Positions 46,025 through 54,982 of a DNA stretch of 64,000 bases are shown piece after piece. Source of the stretch: an uncultured Anaerotruncus sp. Its GTDB lineage: Bacteria; Bacillota; Clostridia; Oscillospirales; Acutalibacteraceae. The translations under genes were made by a program, and so were the position numbers. The notes beneath the pieces are model-generated. The model worked only from the letters and a program-made list of their open reading frames with translations, was not told the origin of the DNA and did not search any database. Location: NCBI GenBank assembly GCA_900539775.1, contig UQDL01000001.1:248001-312000 (forward strand). The letters run 5' to 3'. Position 1 is the first letter of the stretch, and the number at the start of each line of letters is the position of its first letter.

Positions 46025-47314
46025 TTATTTAACGGAGGGAATAAGCTTTTCCGTGCCGCCCATATAAGGCTGAAGTGCCTTGGGAATGCTTACGGAGCCA
46101 TCCTCATTCAAATTATTTTCAAGGAAAGCGATAAGCATTCTCGGCGGAGCTACAACCGTGTTGTTGAGAGTGTGGGCAAGATAGGTGCCGTTTTCACCCT
46201 TAATACGAATTTTCAGGCGGCGTGCCTGAGCATCCGAAAGATTTGAGCAGGAGCCAACCTCGAAATACTTTTTCTGGCGGGGAGACCAAGCCTCAACATC
46301 AACGGATTTAACCTTAAGATCCGCCAAATCGCCGGAGCAGCATTCAAGTGTGCGAACGGGCACATCAAGGCTTCTGAAAAGATCAACCGTGTTTTGCCAA
46401 AGCTTATCAAACCACATTTTTGATTCCTCCGGCTTGCAAACAACGATCATTTCCTGCTTTTCAAACTGATGAATTCTGTAAACGCCTCTTTCCTCAATTC
46501 CGTGTGCGCCCTTTTCCTTACGGAAGCAGGGTGAATAAGAGGTGAGCGTTTTGGGAAGCTCGCTTTCGGGGGTGATAGTGTCTATAAACTTGCCTATCAT
46601 AGAATGCTCCGAGGTGCCTATAAGATAAAGATCTTCACCCTCGATTTTATACATCATTGCATCCATTTCCGCAAAGCTCATAACGCCGTTAACAACAGCG
46701 GAGCGAATCATATAAGGCGGAATGCAATAGGTGAAGCCTCTGTTTATCATAAAATCACGGGCATATGCAAGCACCGCCGAATGAAGCCTTGCAATATCGC
46801 CCATAAGATAATAAAATCCGTTGCCGGCAACCTTGCCTGCGGCGTCAAGATCAATGCCGTTGAAGCTTTCCATAATCTGTGTGTGGTAAGGAATTTCAAA
46901 ATCCGGCACAACCGGCTCGCCGAATTTTTCACGCTCAACATTTTCACTGTCGTCCTTACCGATCGGCACGCTCTCATCAATCATATTAGGAATAATCATC
47001 ATGATTTTAGTAACCTTTTCGGTAAGCTCTGTTTCCTTTTTGGAAAGCTTGTCAAGCTCGTCTGCCTGAGCCTTTACCTGCTCACGAAGCGCCATGCCCT
47101 CTTCTTTTTTGCCCTGAGCCATAAGATTGCCGATTTCTTTTGAAAGCTTGTTTCTGTTTGCACGAAGCTCGTCTGCACGGCCCTGAACATCTCTTCTTTC
47201 GCCGTCAAGCATAATAACCTCGTCAACAAGCGGAAGCTTATCATCCTGAAACTTTTTTCTTATATTTTCTTTAACTGCATCGGGATTTTCCCTAACGAAT
47301 TTAATATCAAGCAT
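46025..47314 (-). CDS. serS: Seryl-tRNA synthetase
   Basis: This 429-residue class II synthetase has the N-terminal coiled-coil arm that holds tRNA-Ser (about 28-105), then the catalytic core with motif 2 (SPCFRKEKGAHGIEERGVYRIHQF) and motif 3 (NTVVAPPRMLIAFLENN). It charges tRNA-Ser (and tRNA-Sec if present). It starts two bases after the parB stop with its own AGGAG, so there is no room for a T-box leader, and expression follows the segregation operon. Confidence 0.96.
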   Translation of the reverse strand: MLDIKFVRENPDAVKENIRKKFQDDKLPLVDEVIMLDGERRDVQGRADELRANRNKLSKEIGNLMAQGKKEEGMALREQVKAQADELDKLSKKETELTEKVTKIMMIIPNMIDESVPIGKDDSENVEREKFGEPVVPDFEIPYHTQIMESFNGIDLDAAGKVAGNGFYYLMGDIARLHSAVLAYARDFMINRGFTYCIPPYMIRSAVVNGVMSFAEMDAMMYKIEGEDLYLIGTSEHSMIGKFIDTITPESELPKTLTSYSPCFRKEKGAHGIEERGVYRIHQFEKQEMIVVCKPEESKMWFDKLWQNTVDLFRSLDVPVRTLECCSGDLADLKVKSVDVEAWSPRQKKYFEVGSCSNLSDAQARRLKIRIKGENGTYLAHTLNNTVVAPPRMLIAFLENNLNEDGSVSIPKALQPYMGGTEKLIPSVK

Positions 47315-47316
47315 AA

Positions 47317-48165
47317 TTATTCTCCTATCTTATTTGCTAAATCCTTTAATTCCTCTTGCGAATAAAACTCTATTTCAAGAGTGCCCTTTCCTCTGCCGGT
47401 ATAAACCTTAACCTTGCGGCCGAGTGCTTCCGTGAGGGAAATTTCAACCTCATCATAAAAGCTGTCTCTTCTTTTGCTTCGCTTTTGCGCCGGAGCAGAC
47501 GGCTCTTTGATTTTTGCAAGCCTTTCAACATCTCTTACGGTAAGTTTATTTGAAACAATGTTGTTTGCAACTTCATAAATCATTGCTTCATTATCAAAAG
47601 CAAGCAGCGCACGGGCGTGGCCTGCCGAAATTTCGCCGTTTTTGGTCATATCACGAACTTCGGGAGGCAATTTTAAAAGCCTTAAACTGTTTGCGATTGC
47701 AGGGCGTGATTTTCCAACACTTGCCGCAACCTCCTCTTGAGTAAAGCCGCATTTGTCAATAAGCGCCTGCAGGCCCTCTGCCTCTTCAATGGGATTTAAA
47801 TCCTCTCTTTGAAGATTTTCGATTATGGCGATTTCCATTGTTTCTGTGTCTGTAAGTTCTTTGATAACAACAGGAACATCCTTAATGCCTGCCATGCGGC
47901 TTGCACGCCAGCGTCGCTCGCCTGCAACAAGCTGGTATCCGCCTGCAGGCAGCGGCCTAACAAGCAGCGGCTGCAAAACTCCGTGCTGCCTGATGCTTTC
48001 GGAAAGCTCTGCAAGTGCGCCCTCATCAAAGGTTTTTCTGGGCTGATCCTTATTCGGAATTATCTCATTAAGCGGCAGTGTGCTTGAGCCAACCATTTCA
48101 TCTGTGGCGTTTTCAAGCATAAGTGCTCCCAAGCCCTTGCCGAGCCCGGATGGCTTTTTTGCCAT
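47317..48165 (-). CDS. parB: Chromosome partition protein ParB (Spo0J)
   Basis: This 282-residue CTP-dependent DNA clamp has the ParB/Srx domain (about 27-115) with the CTP-binding VAGERRWRASRMAG motif, a helix-turn-helix (about 135-200, FTQEEVAASVGKSRPAIANSLRLLKLP) that reads parS, and a C-terminal dimer domain. It loads at parS and recruits SMC. Five parS-like sites lie about 2-2.4 kb upstream. AGGAGG precedes the ATG. Unusually, a NERD-domain gene separates it from parA. Confidence 0.94.
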   Translation of the reverse strand: MAKKPSGLGKGLGALMLENATDEMVGSSTLPLNEIIPNKDQPRKTFDEGALAELSESIRQHGVLQPLLVRPLPAGGYQLVAGERRWRASRMAGIKDVPVVIKELTDTETMEIAIIENLQREDLNPIEEAEGLQALIDKCGFTQEEVAASVGKSRPAIANSLRLLKLPPEVRDMTKNGEISAGHARALLAFDNEAMIYEVANNIVSNKLTVRDVERLAKIKEPSAPAQKRSKRRDSFYDEVEISLTEALGRKVKVYTGRGKGTLEIEFYSQEELKDLANKIGE

Positions 48166-48176
48166 ATGTTTTCCTC

Positions 48177-49214
48177 CTATTCATCTTCTTTCACGCTTTT
48201 GGTGTATCTGCATTTGGGAAAATTTGAGCAGCCCCAAAAAGCGCCGTATTTTGAATTTCGGCGAACAAGCTTTGCATTGCAACGAGGGCAAATCCGCCCG
48301 CCTTGATTATTTTTTGTTTCGGTCGAATCGATTTCAACCGATTCATCACCGAATAGCTTATTGGTTTCTGAACAAGATGAATTTTCGTTGCATCTTCCCT
48401 TGAATTCTTTCTGAACTGTTGTTTCACACAAACCGAGTTCTTTGACTGCAGCTAAATTCTTATTTTGTTCTTCGAGCATAATTTTGTATTTTTCAAGAAA
48501 ATCAGTTTTAACGGGCACGGAATGATTAAAATAATCTTCTGCCCTCTCTCTTGTTTCCTTAATACTTTGCGCAATCTCGGTGCTTTCGGAATGTATTTTC
48601 TTAATTGTATCAACCAACGCATCTGCTCTGATAACACGATTTTTTATATCACGCGGTGCATATCGATCATTTAAAACTGTTTTATTGTTTGCCAACACAA
48701 TAAGCGATTTATTCCACGAATCAAAGTTTTTATCAATGATATACTGCATCATTTTGCTTTTGCCGCTCATGATCAACTCTTTCATTACCTGCAAGTGACG
48801 CTGGTTTTGAGTAACAGGGGATTCAATTCCCTCTCGCACCTTACGACCTCTTACTTGATAGCTGCGAACAAAATTCCCCTTATTGTCTATAGTTATATCC
48901 CCATAAAGATTTTTACACTCTATTATAAAATTCAGTTTTGGTGTAATAATTAAAAAATCTATTTGTGCTGACAAATCACCGACTTCAAAATAAACATCGT
49001 GCAGCACAAACATGTCCATTCCTGCATATTTAAGTTGAAAAAGGATTTCTTCTTCACCTTTCAGACCACGTTCAAGAATAAAAATTTGATTTTCCAGCTC
49101 TTTTTTTAATTCACCTCGGGCTTCAGAACACATTTGTTTCAATTGAACTAACATTTCATCAGCAGATGAATCGTCTTTAAGAATCACCACTTCCGGCTTT
49201 TTAAAGAATCCCAT
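48177..49214 (-). CDS. NERD-domain protein with C-terminal topoisomerase-type zinc ribbon
   Basis: This 345-residue protein has a helical N-terminus (about 10-48), a NERD nuclease-related domain (about 49-150) with QIDFLIITPKLNFIIECKNL, which carries the D...ExK pattern of PD-(D/E)xK-like folds, a helical middle and a C-terminal zinc ribbon (about 309-340, CPRC ... GCSNFPKC) of the topoisomerase I type. NERD proteins are suspected nucleases or DNA-processing enzymes; activity is not shown for most. It starts three bases after the parA stop and ends eleven bases before parB, so it is cotranscribed with both. Its codon use is more AT-rich than its neighbours, suggesting later insertion. Confidence 0.85.
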   Translation of the reverse strand: MGFFKKPEVVILKDDSSADEMLVQLKQMCSEARGELKKELENQIFILERGLKGEEEILFQLKYAGMDMFVLHDVYFEVGDLSAQIDFLIITPKLNFIIECKNLYGDITIDNKGNFVRSYQVRGRKVREGIESPVTQNQRHLQVMKELIMSGKSKMMQYIIDKNFDSWNKSLIVLANNKTVLNDRYAPRDIKNRVIRADALVDTIKKIHSESTEIAQSIKETRERAEDYFNHSVPVKTDFLEKYKIMLEEQNKNLAAVKELGLCETTVQKEFKGRCNENSSCSETNKLFGDESVEIDSTETKNNQGGRICPRCNAKLVRRNSKYGAFWGCSNFPKCRYTKSVKEDE

Positions 49215-49217
49215 ATG

Positions 49218-49982
49218 TCACCTGTTACTTTTTATAATCTCATCTGCAAGCTTTTTATAGGCGAAAGATGCTTTGCAATACTTTTCATAGTATATAATCG
49301 GTTCTCCGAAGCTTGGCGCTTCTGCAAGCTTAACGGAACGGGGAATCATTGTTTTATATGCCTTATTCGGAAAATACTTATTTACTTCGTCTATAACCTG
49401 CTGATTAAGCTTCAAGCGGCTGTCATACATAGTATAAATTACACCTTCAAGCTCCAAATGCTCATTATAAAGCTGTTTTACCGTGCGAACCGTGCTGAGA
49501 AGCTGGCTCAAACCCTCAAGTGCATAATATTCGCACTGAAGCGGAACAATTAAAGTGTCTGAAGCGGCAAGCGCATTAAGACTCAAAAGCCCCAAGCTCG
49601 GCGGACAATCAATAATTATATAATCAAAATCGAGCGCAAGAGGAGAAATTGCTTTTTTCAGAGCATAAAATCTGTCTTCCTGATCTGCAAGTTCAAGCTC
49701 TGCACCTGCCAAATTCATATTAGCAGGCAATAAAAACAGATTTTTAAACTGCGTTTCAATCATAATGCCTCTTGCCGGCACCTTGTTGATTAAAATATCG
49801 TATGTTGAATACTCGATTTCCGCTTTATCAACGCCGACGCCGCTTGTGCTGTTGCCCTGAGGGTCAACATCAACAAGCAAAACGGTTTTTCCTTTTGCGC
49901 CGAGTGCGGCTGCAAGATTAACGCAGGTGGTTGTTTTTCCTACTCCGCCTTTTTGATTAAATATAGATATAGTCTTTCCCAT
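49218..49982 (-). CDS. parA: Chromosome partition ATPase ParA (Soj)
   Basis: This 254-residue MinD/ParA ATPase has the deviant Walker A KGGVGKTTTCVNLAAALG with both signature lysines, switch I DVDPQGNSTSG and Walker B DYIIIDCPPSLG. It has no N-terminal DNA-binding domain, so it is the chromosomal Soj type, which cooperates with ParB in origin segregation and influences DnaA. CAGGAGG precedes the ATG. It heads the parA-NERD-parB-serS transcript, and the parS region lies directly upstream. Confidence 0.96.
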   Translation of the reverse strand: MGKTISIFNQKGGVGKTTTCVNLAAALGAKGKTVLLVDVDPQGNSTSGVGVDKAEIEYSTYDILINKVPARGIMIETQFKNLFLLPANMNLAGAELELADQEDRFYALKKAISPLALDFDYIIIDCPPSLGLLSLNALAASDTLIVPLQCEYYALEGLSQLLSTVRTVKQLYNEHLELEGVIYTMYDSRLKLNQQVIDEVNKYFPNKAYKTMIPRSVKLAEAPSFGEPIIYYEKYCKASFAYKKLADEIIKSNR

Positions 49983-50079
49983 ATTAGCCTCCTGCGTTTT
50001 GTGTTAATGCCTTATAAATCGCATACCTATGCGTTTTACAGTAACCTAATTATACTACACGAATGCCGCACATACAATA

Positions 50080-50095
50080 TGTTTCACATGAAACA
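50080..50095. promoter_or_regulatory. parS site 1
   Basis: TGTTTCACATGAAACA matches the 16-base parS consensus TGTTTCACGTGAAACA at 15 positions. It lies about 100 bases upstream of parA. Confidence 0.9.
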
Positions 50096-50333
50096 CCCGG
50101 ACTTTTTTTCAAAAATTGTGCCTGAAAAAGGATCAGACACAATATATAGAATACGGCATAAATCAAGCAATATTACGCCGTTTAAAAGAATTTTAATGTT
50201 GCCGTCTGTTCTAAATAACGCTTAGCCGAATTTAGATAACAACCCGATTATTTTCTGCTATATTCTCAACATACAAGAATACAGTTCCAGTTTTTACGAT
50301 TTGCCTTTTGTATTAAAAAATCGCTGCCCCAAT

Positions 50334-50349
50334 TGTTTCATATGAAACA
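50334..50349. promoter_or_regulatory. parS site 2
   Basis: TGTTTCATATGAAACA, a perfect palindrome that extends to ATTGTTTC...GAAACAAT (50332-50351). Two central bases differ from consensus. Confidence 0.88.
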
Positions 50350-50381
50350 ATAAGTGTTATTTTTAACTGTTCCTAATTCAA

Positions 50382-50397
50382 TGTTTCACATGAAACA
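50382..50397. promoter_or_regulatory. parS site 3
   Basis: TGTTTCACATGAAACA, identical to site 1. Confidence 0.9.
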
Positions 50398-50461
50398 TAT
50401 AATAACCTTTCGTTTTGGCGCATATTACATCTCTGATCATAATTTTAGAATTGCAAAGTAT

Positions 50462-50477
50462 TGTTTCACATGAAACA
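50462..50477. promoter_or_regulatory. parS site 4
   Basis: TGTTTCACATGAAACA, identical to sites 1 and 3. Confidence 0.9.
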
Positions 50478-50502
50478 CAAAATATAAGAAACATATACTA
50501 AA

Positions 50503-50518
50503 CGTTTCATATGAAACA
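50503..50518. promoter_or_regulatory. parS site 5
   Basis: CGTTTCATATGAAACA: the same core as site 2 with the outermost base changed. Confidence 0.82.
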
Positions 50519-51151
50519 AAGCAAAACCAAACAAGTAATTGCGTCTATAAAAAAGCGGATATGTATATATAATATGTATATGAAAATGCTATGCCGGCAT
50601 TACGAGCAGCTACTCACGATTACCGTGGCTGTTATATTTGCGCCTTAAAACAAATACTGTGCAAAACACGCCTGCAAACAAATCAATAAAGCTTATACAT
50701 ACAAAATCATAAAAAGGCACTGAAAAACACTGTGTATGATAATATTTATATATCTTATATCTCTGCGAAAGCAAATACGCAAAAAACTGCAAATCAATTT
50801 TGCGAATATATCAACGCAAACTAATCTATGCAATTAAAAAGTACACCGTGCAATTCAGAGTTGAGTTGTTATATAAAGAATAGGGAAGGGCGTTTATTAC
50901 AATGTCGGATAATTGGAACCGCAATCAAACAACAGCTGCAAATGCAGTAAATTTATTCTGCCGATTTTTTGCTCGAAGTATACCATTCAGAGTACGCTTA
51001 TAAATGATTTTACACCCCACGGTGACATTGTTTATATGAGTTTTCAACATTTTGAACAGAGTTTTCAACAATATTTAATCACGGCGGCACTTTTTATATA
51101 ATGTTTGTATGAAAATCAATATATTGTGATTTAACTTTTATCACACACAAC

Positions 51152-51199
51152 AAAAAGTGCCTCGTCAAGAAGAATAATAATTCTTCCCGTCAAGGCACT
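51152..51199 (-). terminator. Long hairpin, probable terminator of the mnmE-mnmG-rsmG-noc transcript
   Basis: Two 20-base arms (51156-51175 and 51180-51199, four mismatched positions, some G-U) flank a four-base loop; on the minus strand five T follow. It lies about 210 bases past the noc stop. A shorter hairpin (GAACAGCC/GGCTGTTC, 51333-51362) lies between. An independent small RNA ending here is not excluded. Confidence 0.6.
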
Positions 51200-51407
51200 G
51201 TTGAAAACTTATTGCAAACCGTTCCGAAAGGGCAAAACGGCATACATTATATAATATTTTAATTTTACCGGCGGCGATGAATACATTTTGTTGCACAAAA
51301 AAAAGCACGCAACGGCACACCCCTCATACGCAGAACAGCCCACCGGTTAAGGCAGGCTGTTCCACGTGATGAAAAGAGGAGAATATGTTAAAACGGCATA
51401 AGCCGTT

Positions 51408-52226
51408 TTAAGCTGTTTCAGTCTTCGCCGCCGCTTTCTTTTGCTGCTGCGAAGATTTCGGAATACGAACAAGAAATTCAATATAATCGTCCGTTTCCGT
51501 TTTGTTTGATTCGGCCGCAATTCCGGCTTCCTTCATCGTGTTTATTGCTTTATTTACAGTGTTAACAAATATTCGCACATCTTTGAATATCGTAACAACT
51601 TTTTTTCTTGGTTTAACTTGCTTGCATGAAACAGAGTCAATATAAGCCTCTGTTTGCTGCACATTCAGGCCGCGTTCTTTAATTATGTTAAGTGCGGTCC
51701 ATATCTGCTTTTCGGTTTGCAGCCTAAGCAATGCTCTTGCGTGGCGCTCCGTTAAGCCCTCTTTTTCTATGAAATATCGCACATCGGCGGGCAGCTTAAG
51801 AAGCCGCAATTTATTTGAAAGGGCGCTTTGGCTTTTCCCAAGCCGCTTTGCAACCTCCTCCTGCGTTAATCCGAAATGATTTTGCATTTGGCTGATTGCC
51901 TGCGCTTCTTCAAAAAAGCTTAAATCTGAGCGCTGAATATTCTCAAGAATGGAATAAACGGCTGATTCCTCGTAATCGCAATCAACTATAAGGCAGGGCA
52001 CCGTGGCAAGATTTGCCAAAATTGCCGCACGCAATCTGCGCTCGCCTGCGATAATTTCATAATAATCGCTGTTGTTGATTTGCCTTGCAAGCAAAGGCTG
52101 CAAGATGCCGTTTTCTTTAATGGATTCCGCAAGGCTTAAAAGCTCTTCGCTTTTAAATTGCTTGCGTGGCTGATACGGATTGGGCAGCAGCTTTTCCGTT
52201 GCTATTCTTTGAACTTCCTCCGCCAT
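51408..52226 (-). CDS. noc: ParB-family nucleoid occlusion protein (Noc-like)
   Basis: This 272-residue second ParB paralogue has the ParB/Srx domain with IIAGERRLRAAILAN, a helix-turn-helix (about 125-190, LTQEEVAKRLGKSQSALSNKLRLLKLP) and a C-terminal dimer region. Its position after rsmG in the mnmE-mnmG-rsmG row is that of Noc, which binds scattered sites and the membrane to block division over the nucleoid. The amphipathic N-terminal helix of Bacillus Noc is short or absent here (MAEEVQRIATEKLLPNPYQP), so membrane binding is uncertain. AAGGAG precedes the ATG. Confidence 0.85.
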   Translation of the reverse strand: MAEEVQRIATEKLLPNPYQPRKQFKSEELLSLAESIKENGILQPLLARQINNSDYYEIIAGERRLRAAILANLATVPCLIVDCDYEESAVYSILENIQRSDLSFFEEAQAISQMQNHFGLTQEEVAKRLGKSQSALSNKLRLLKLPADVRYFIEKEGLTERHARALLRLQTEKQIWTALNIIKERGLNVQQTEAYIDSVSCKQVKPRKKVVTIFKDVRIFVNTVNKAINTMKEAGIAAESNKTETDDYIEFLVRIPKSSQQQKKAAAKTETA

Positions 52227-52360
52227 TAGGGCACACTCCTTATGTATCTCCTCGGCGGGCTCATCATTCCCTTTCCATTGGTAAATATACCATAAATCAA
52301 GGCAAAATGGAAGTATTTTTTATCACAAACATTCAACTAAATTCAACATTATAAATAATG

Positions 52361-53065
52361 TTACAACGGCTTTGTGCTTATTTTTTTTGATTTCCTGGGG
52401 TATTTTGACGAAGTTTGCGAAATCTTTTTTACGATAATCAAATTTCTTTCATCATTATTCGGAAGTTTCAGCGAAACAACCTGCTCGATTTCGCCCCCAA
52501 GCTGCTTTATGGCGTTTGAGCCAAGCTCAACCTCATCCTGCGCACCCTTCATTGCAATGAAATATCCGCCGGGCTTAACGAACGGCAAACAATATTCCGC
52601 AAGAATGTTAAGCGATGCAACGGCACGGCTGACTGCAAGGTCAAATTTTTCTCTGTGTGTTTTTTGATGGGCAAGCTCCTCGGCTCTTGCATGCACCGTT
52701 TCGCCCAAAAGGCCGCTGTTGCTGAGTGCCTCGCTGATAAACGAAAGCTTTTTGCCCACCGAATCAAGAAAGGTTATGTTTAAATCCGGGCGGTGAATTA
52801 TAATCGGCAGCCCCGGAAATCCTGCGCCGCAGCCAACATCAATAACATTTGCGCCGTGCGGCAAATCAGTATACGGCATAAGCGTAAGCGAATCCACAAA
52901 ATGCTTAATAACAATTTCATCGGGATCCGTTATTGCCGTTAAGTTCACATGCTCATTCCAGCGCAGCAGCCTTTGGCAAAGATAATCAAATCTTTCCAGC
53001 TCCATTTCGCTGAGCGAAACACCGTAATTTGCGGAATATGCTTTAAGCATTTCCTTGTTGATCAT
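52361..53065 (-). CDS. rsmG: 16S rRNA (guanine-527 N7)-methyltransferase
   Basis: The start is set at ATG 53065 (MINKEMLKAYSANYG); the longer frame is atypical. The 234-residue Rossmann methyltransferase has the SAM motif VIDVGCGAGFPGLPIII (about 69-85) and the KFDLAVSRAVA segment. It modifies G527 of 16S rRNA; loss gives low-level streptomycin resistance in other species. It lies 45 bases after mnmG and 134 bases before noc, in the usual order. Confidence 0.95.
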   Translation of the reverse strand: MINKEMLKAYSANYGVSLSEMELERFDYLCQRLLRWNEHVNLTAITDPDEIVIKHFVDSLTLMPYTDLPHGANVIDVGCGAGFPGLPIIIHRPDLNITFLDSVGKKLSFISEALSNSGLLGETVHARAEELAHQKTHREKFDLAVSRAVASLNILAEYCLPFVKPGGYFIAMKGAQDEVELGSNAIKQLGGEIEQVVSLKLPNNDERNLIIVKKISQTSSKYPRKSKKISTKPL

Positions 53066-53110
53066 ATTAACACGCCTTTCAGGGTTTGTCTTAACAAATA
53101 GGCGCAAGAA

Positions 53111-54979
53111 TTACGCCATTGAATCCAATATTATGTTTAATGCAGCCACATCGGCGGGGTTAACTCCGCTGATTCTGCCTGCCTGGCCCAAATTTTGCGG
53201 TCTGATTTTTGAAAGCTTTTCAATCGCCTCAAGCCTCAGCCCTTTAAGCTTTGAATAATCAAGATTTTCGGGAATCTTTTTGGCCTCTATGCGGCGCATC
53301 TCTTTAATCTGGCGTTCCTGCCTTGCAATATAGCCCTCGTATTTAACAGAAATTTCAACCTGCTCGAAAACTCTTTTCGGCAACTGCGGGCGTGTGGTGT
53401 CTATCGTTTTTAAATCATCATATGTTATCTGCGGCCTGCGTAAAAGCTCAATCAGCTTGCAACCCTTTTTAAGCGGTGCCGTGCCCTTTGCCTCAAGAAT
53501 TTTTTGAAGCTCATCCGTTATTGCAACGGATGTTTCACGCACTCTTTCTTTTTCTGCTTTTATCATATCAAGCTTTTCAAGAAATGCGGCATATCTGTCG
53601 TCGCTTATCAAGCCTATTTCATGCCCTGTGGGGGTAAGTCGAATGTTTGCATTATCCTGCCTGAGCACAAGCCTGTATTCGCTGCGGCTCGTCATCATTC
53701 TGTATGGGTCCGAGCAACCTTTCGTAACAAGATCATCAATCAAAGTTCCTATATATGAGCCGCCTCTGTCTAAAATCATCGGCTCACGCCCCTTGATTTT
53801 AAGCGCGGCATTGATGCCTGCAACAAGTCCCTGAGCGGCAGCTTCCTCATATCCGCTGGATCCGTTGAACTGCCCTGCGCCGTAAAGCCCCGGCAAATCG
53901 TTAAACTCAAGAGTTGCTTTTAATGCGGTTGGGTCAACACAATCATATTCAATGGCGTATGCCGTGCGCATAACAACTGCATTTTCAAGCCCCGGAATCG
54001 TGTGGATAAATTGCAGCTGCACATCCTCCGGCAGTGAGGAGGAAAGCCCCTGAAGATACATTTCCTCAGTTTCAAGGCCGCACGGCTCAATGAAAAGCTG
54101 GTGGCGTTCCTTGTCTGCGAAGCGAACTATTTTGTCCTCAAAGCTTGGGCAGTAGCGTGGGCCCTTGCCCTCTATTTTGCCGCTGTACATCGGCGATCGG
54201 TCAAGATTTTCAAGAATAACCCTTTTGGTTTCTTCATTTGTATATGTGCAATAGCAGCAAACCTTGTTTTGCGGCGGCTGCTTTGTTTCAAAGCTGAAGG
54301 GCACCGTTTCCGCATCGCCCTGCTGCTGAGTTGTTTTAGTAAAATCAATGCTGCGCCTGTTTACTCTGCTTGGAGTGCCCGTTTTAAATCTGCGCAGCGG
54401 AATGTTCAGCGCATAAAGCGCTTTTGACAGTTCGTTTGCGGGAAACATACCGTCCGGTCCGCTTGAATACGAAACATCACCTATATAAACCTTGCCGCCC
54501 AAAAATGTGCCCGTTGCAAGAATAACGGCTTTTGCCGTAAAAAGTGCTTCAAGCTTTGTTTTAAGCTGCCAATTTCCGTTTTCACAACGGCGCAAATCAA
54601 TAATTTCCGCCTGGCGCACATCTAAATTTTCCTGCAATTCAAGCACATGCTTCATTCCCTTGGAATACTCACGCCTGTCTATTTGCGCACGCAGAGAATG
54701 AACTGCCGGCCCCTTGCCCAAATTCAGCATGCGGCTTTGCAGCGAATATTTGTCTGCCGCTTTGCCCATTTCGCCCCCAAGAGCATCTATTTCGCAAACA
54801 AGGTGGCCTTTTGAAGTGCCGCCTATTGAGGGGTTGCATGGCATGTTGCCTATCCAATCAAGATTTATTGTAAAAACTGCGGTTTTGCAGCCAAGCCTTG
54901 CTGCCGCAAGCCCTGCTTCTATGCCGGCGTGTCCTGCGCCGATAACCGCCACATCATAACTGTCTGAAAAATATTCCAT
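53111..54979 (-). CDS. mnmG: tRNA uridine-34 modification enzyme MnmG (GidA)
   Basis: This 622-residue FAD enzyme has the dinucleotide motif GAGHAGIEAGLAAARLG near the N-terminus, the conserved GGTSKGHL and GPRYCPSFEDK segments and the C-terminal helical domain. With MnmE it installs the 5-carboxymethylaminomethyl group on wobble U34 of certain tRNAs. It starts three bases after the mnmE stop, so the two partners are cotranslated. Full length. Confidence 0.97.
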   Translation of the reverse strand: MEYFSDSYDVAVIGAGHAGIEAGLAAARLGCKTAVFTINLDWIGNMPCNPSIGGTSKGHLVCEIDALGGEMGKAADKYSLQSRMLNLGKGPAVHSLRAQIDRREYSKGMKHVLELQENLDVRQAEIIDLRRCENGNWQLKTKLEALFTAKAVILATGTFLGGKVYIGDVSYSSGPDGMFPANELSKALYALNIPLRRFKTGTPSRVNRRSIDFTKTTQQQGDAETVPFSFETKQPPQNKVCCYCTYTNEETKRVILENLDRSPMYSGKIEGKGPRYCPSFEDKIVRFADKERHQLFIEPCGLETEEMYLQGLSSSLPEDVQLQFIHTIPGLENAVVMRTAYAIEYDCVDPTALKATLEFNDLPGLYGAGQFNGSSGYEEAAAQGLVAGINAALKIKGREPMILDRGGSYIGTLIDDLVTKGCSDPYRMMTSRSEYRLVLRQDNANIRLTPTGHEIGLISDDRYAAFLEKLDMIKAEKERVRETSVAITDELQKILEAKGTAPLKKGCKLIELLRRPQITYDDLKTIDTTRPQLPKRVFEQVEISVKYEGYIARQERQIKEMRRIEAKKIPENLDYSKLKGLRLEAIEKLSKIRPQNLGQAGRISGVNPADVAALNIILDSMA

Positions 54980-54982
54980 AAT

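Larger units (their letters stand above)
49983..51407. other. Origin-type segregation region without convincing genes
   Basis: This 1,425-base AT-rich region between parA and noc holds five parS-like sites (50080-50518), three TTTTCAACA nonamers (51041-51049, 51062-51070, and complement 51199-51207; the first two are in a direct repeat 21 bases apart), a long hairpin (51156-51199) and one unsupported 33-codon ORF. It looks like a centromere-like control region. Whether it is also an origin of replication cannot be told; no canonical TTATCCACA box was seen. Confidence 0.7.

Noticed and set aside
49953..50225. 90-codon plus-strand ORF containing FHMKH
   Set aside because: It overlaps the parA start on the opposite strand, has no ribosome binding site, and the FHMKH piece is just a parS site read in frame.
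50610..50792. 60-codon minus-strand ORF in the parS region
   Set aside because: TTG start without ribosome binding site, low-complexity hydrophobic translation from AT-rich DNA, no recognisable family.
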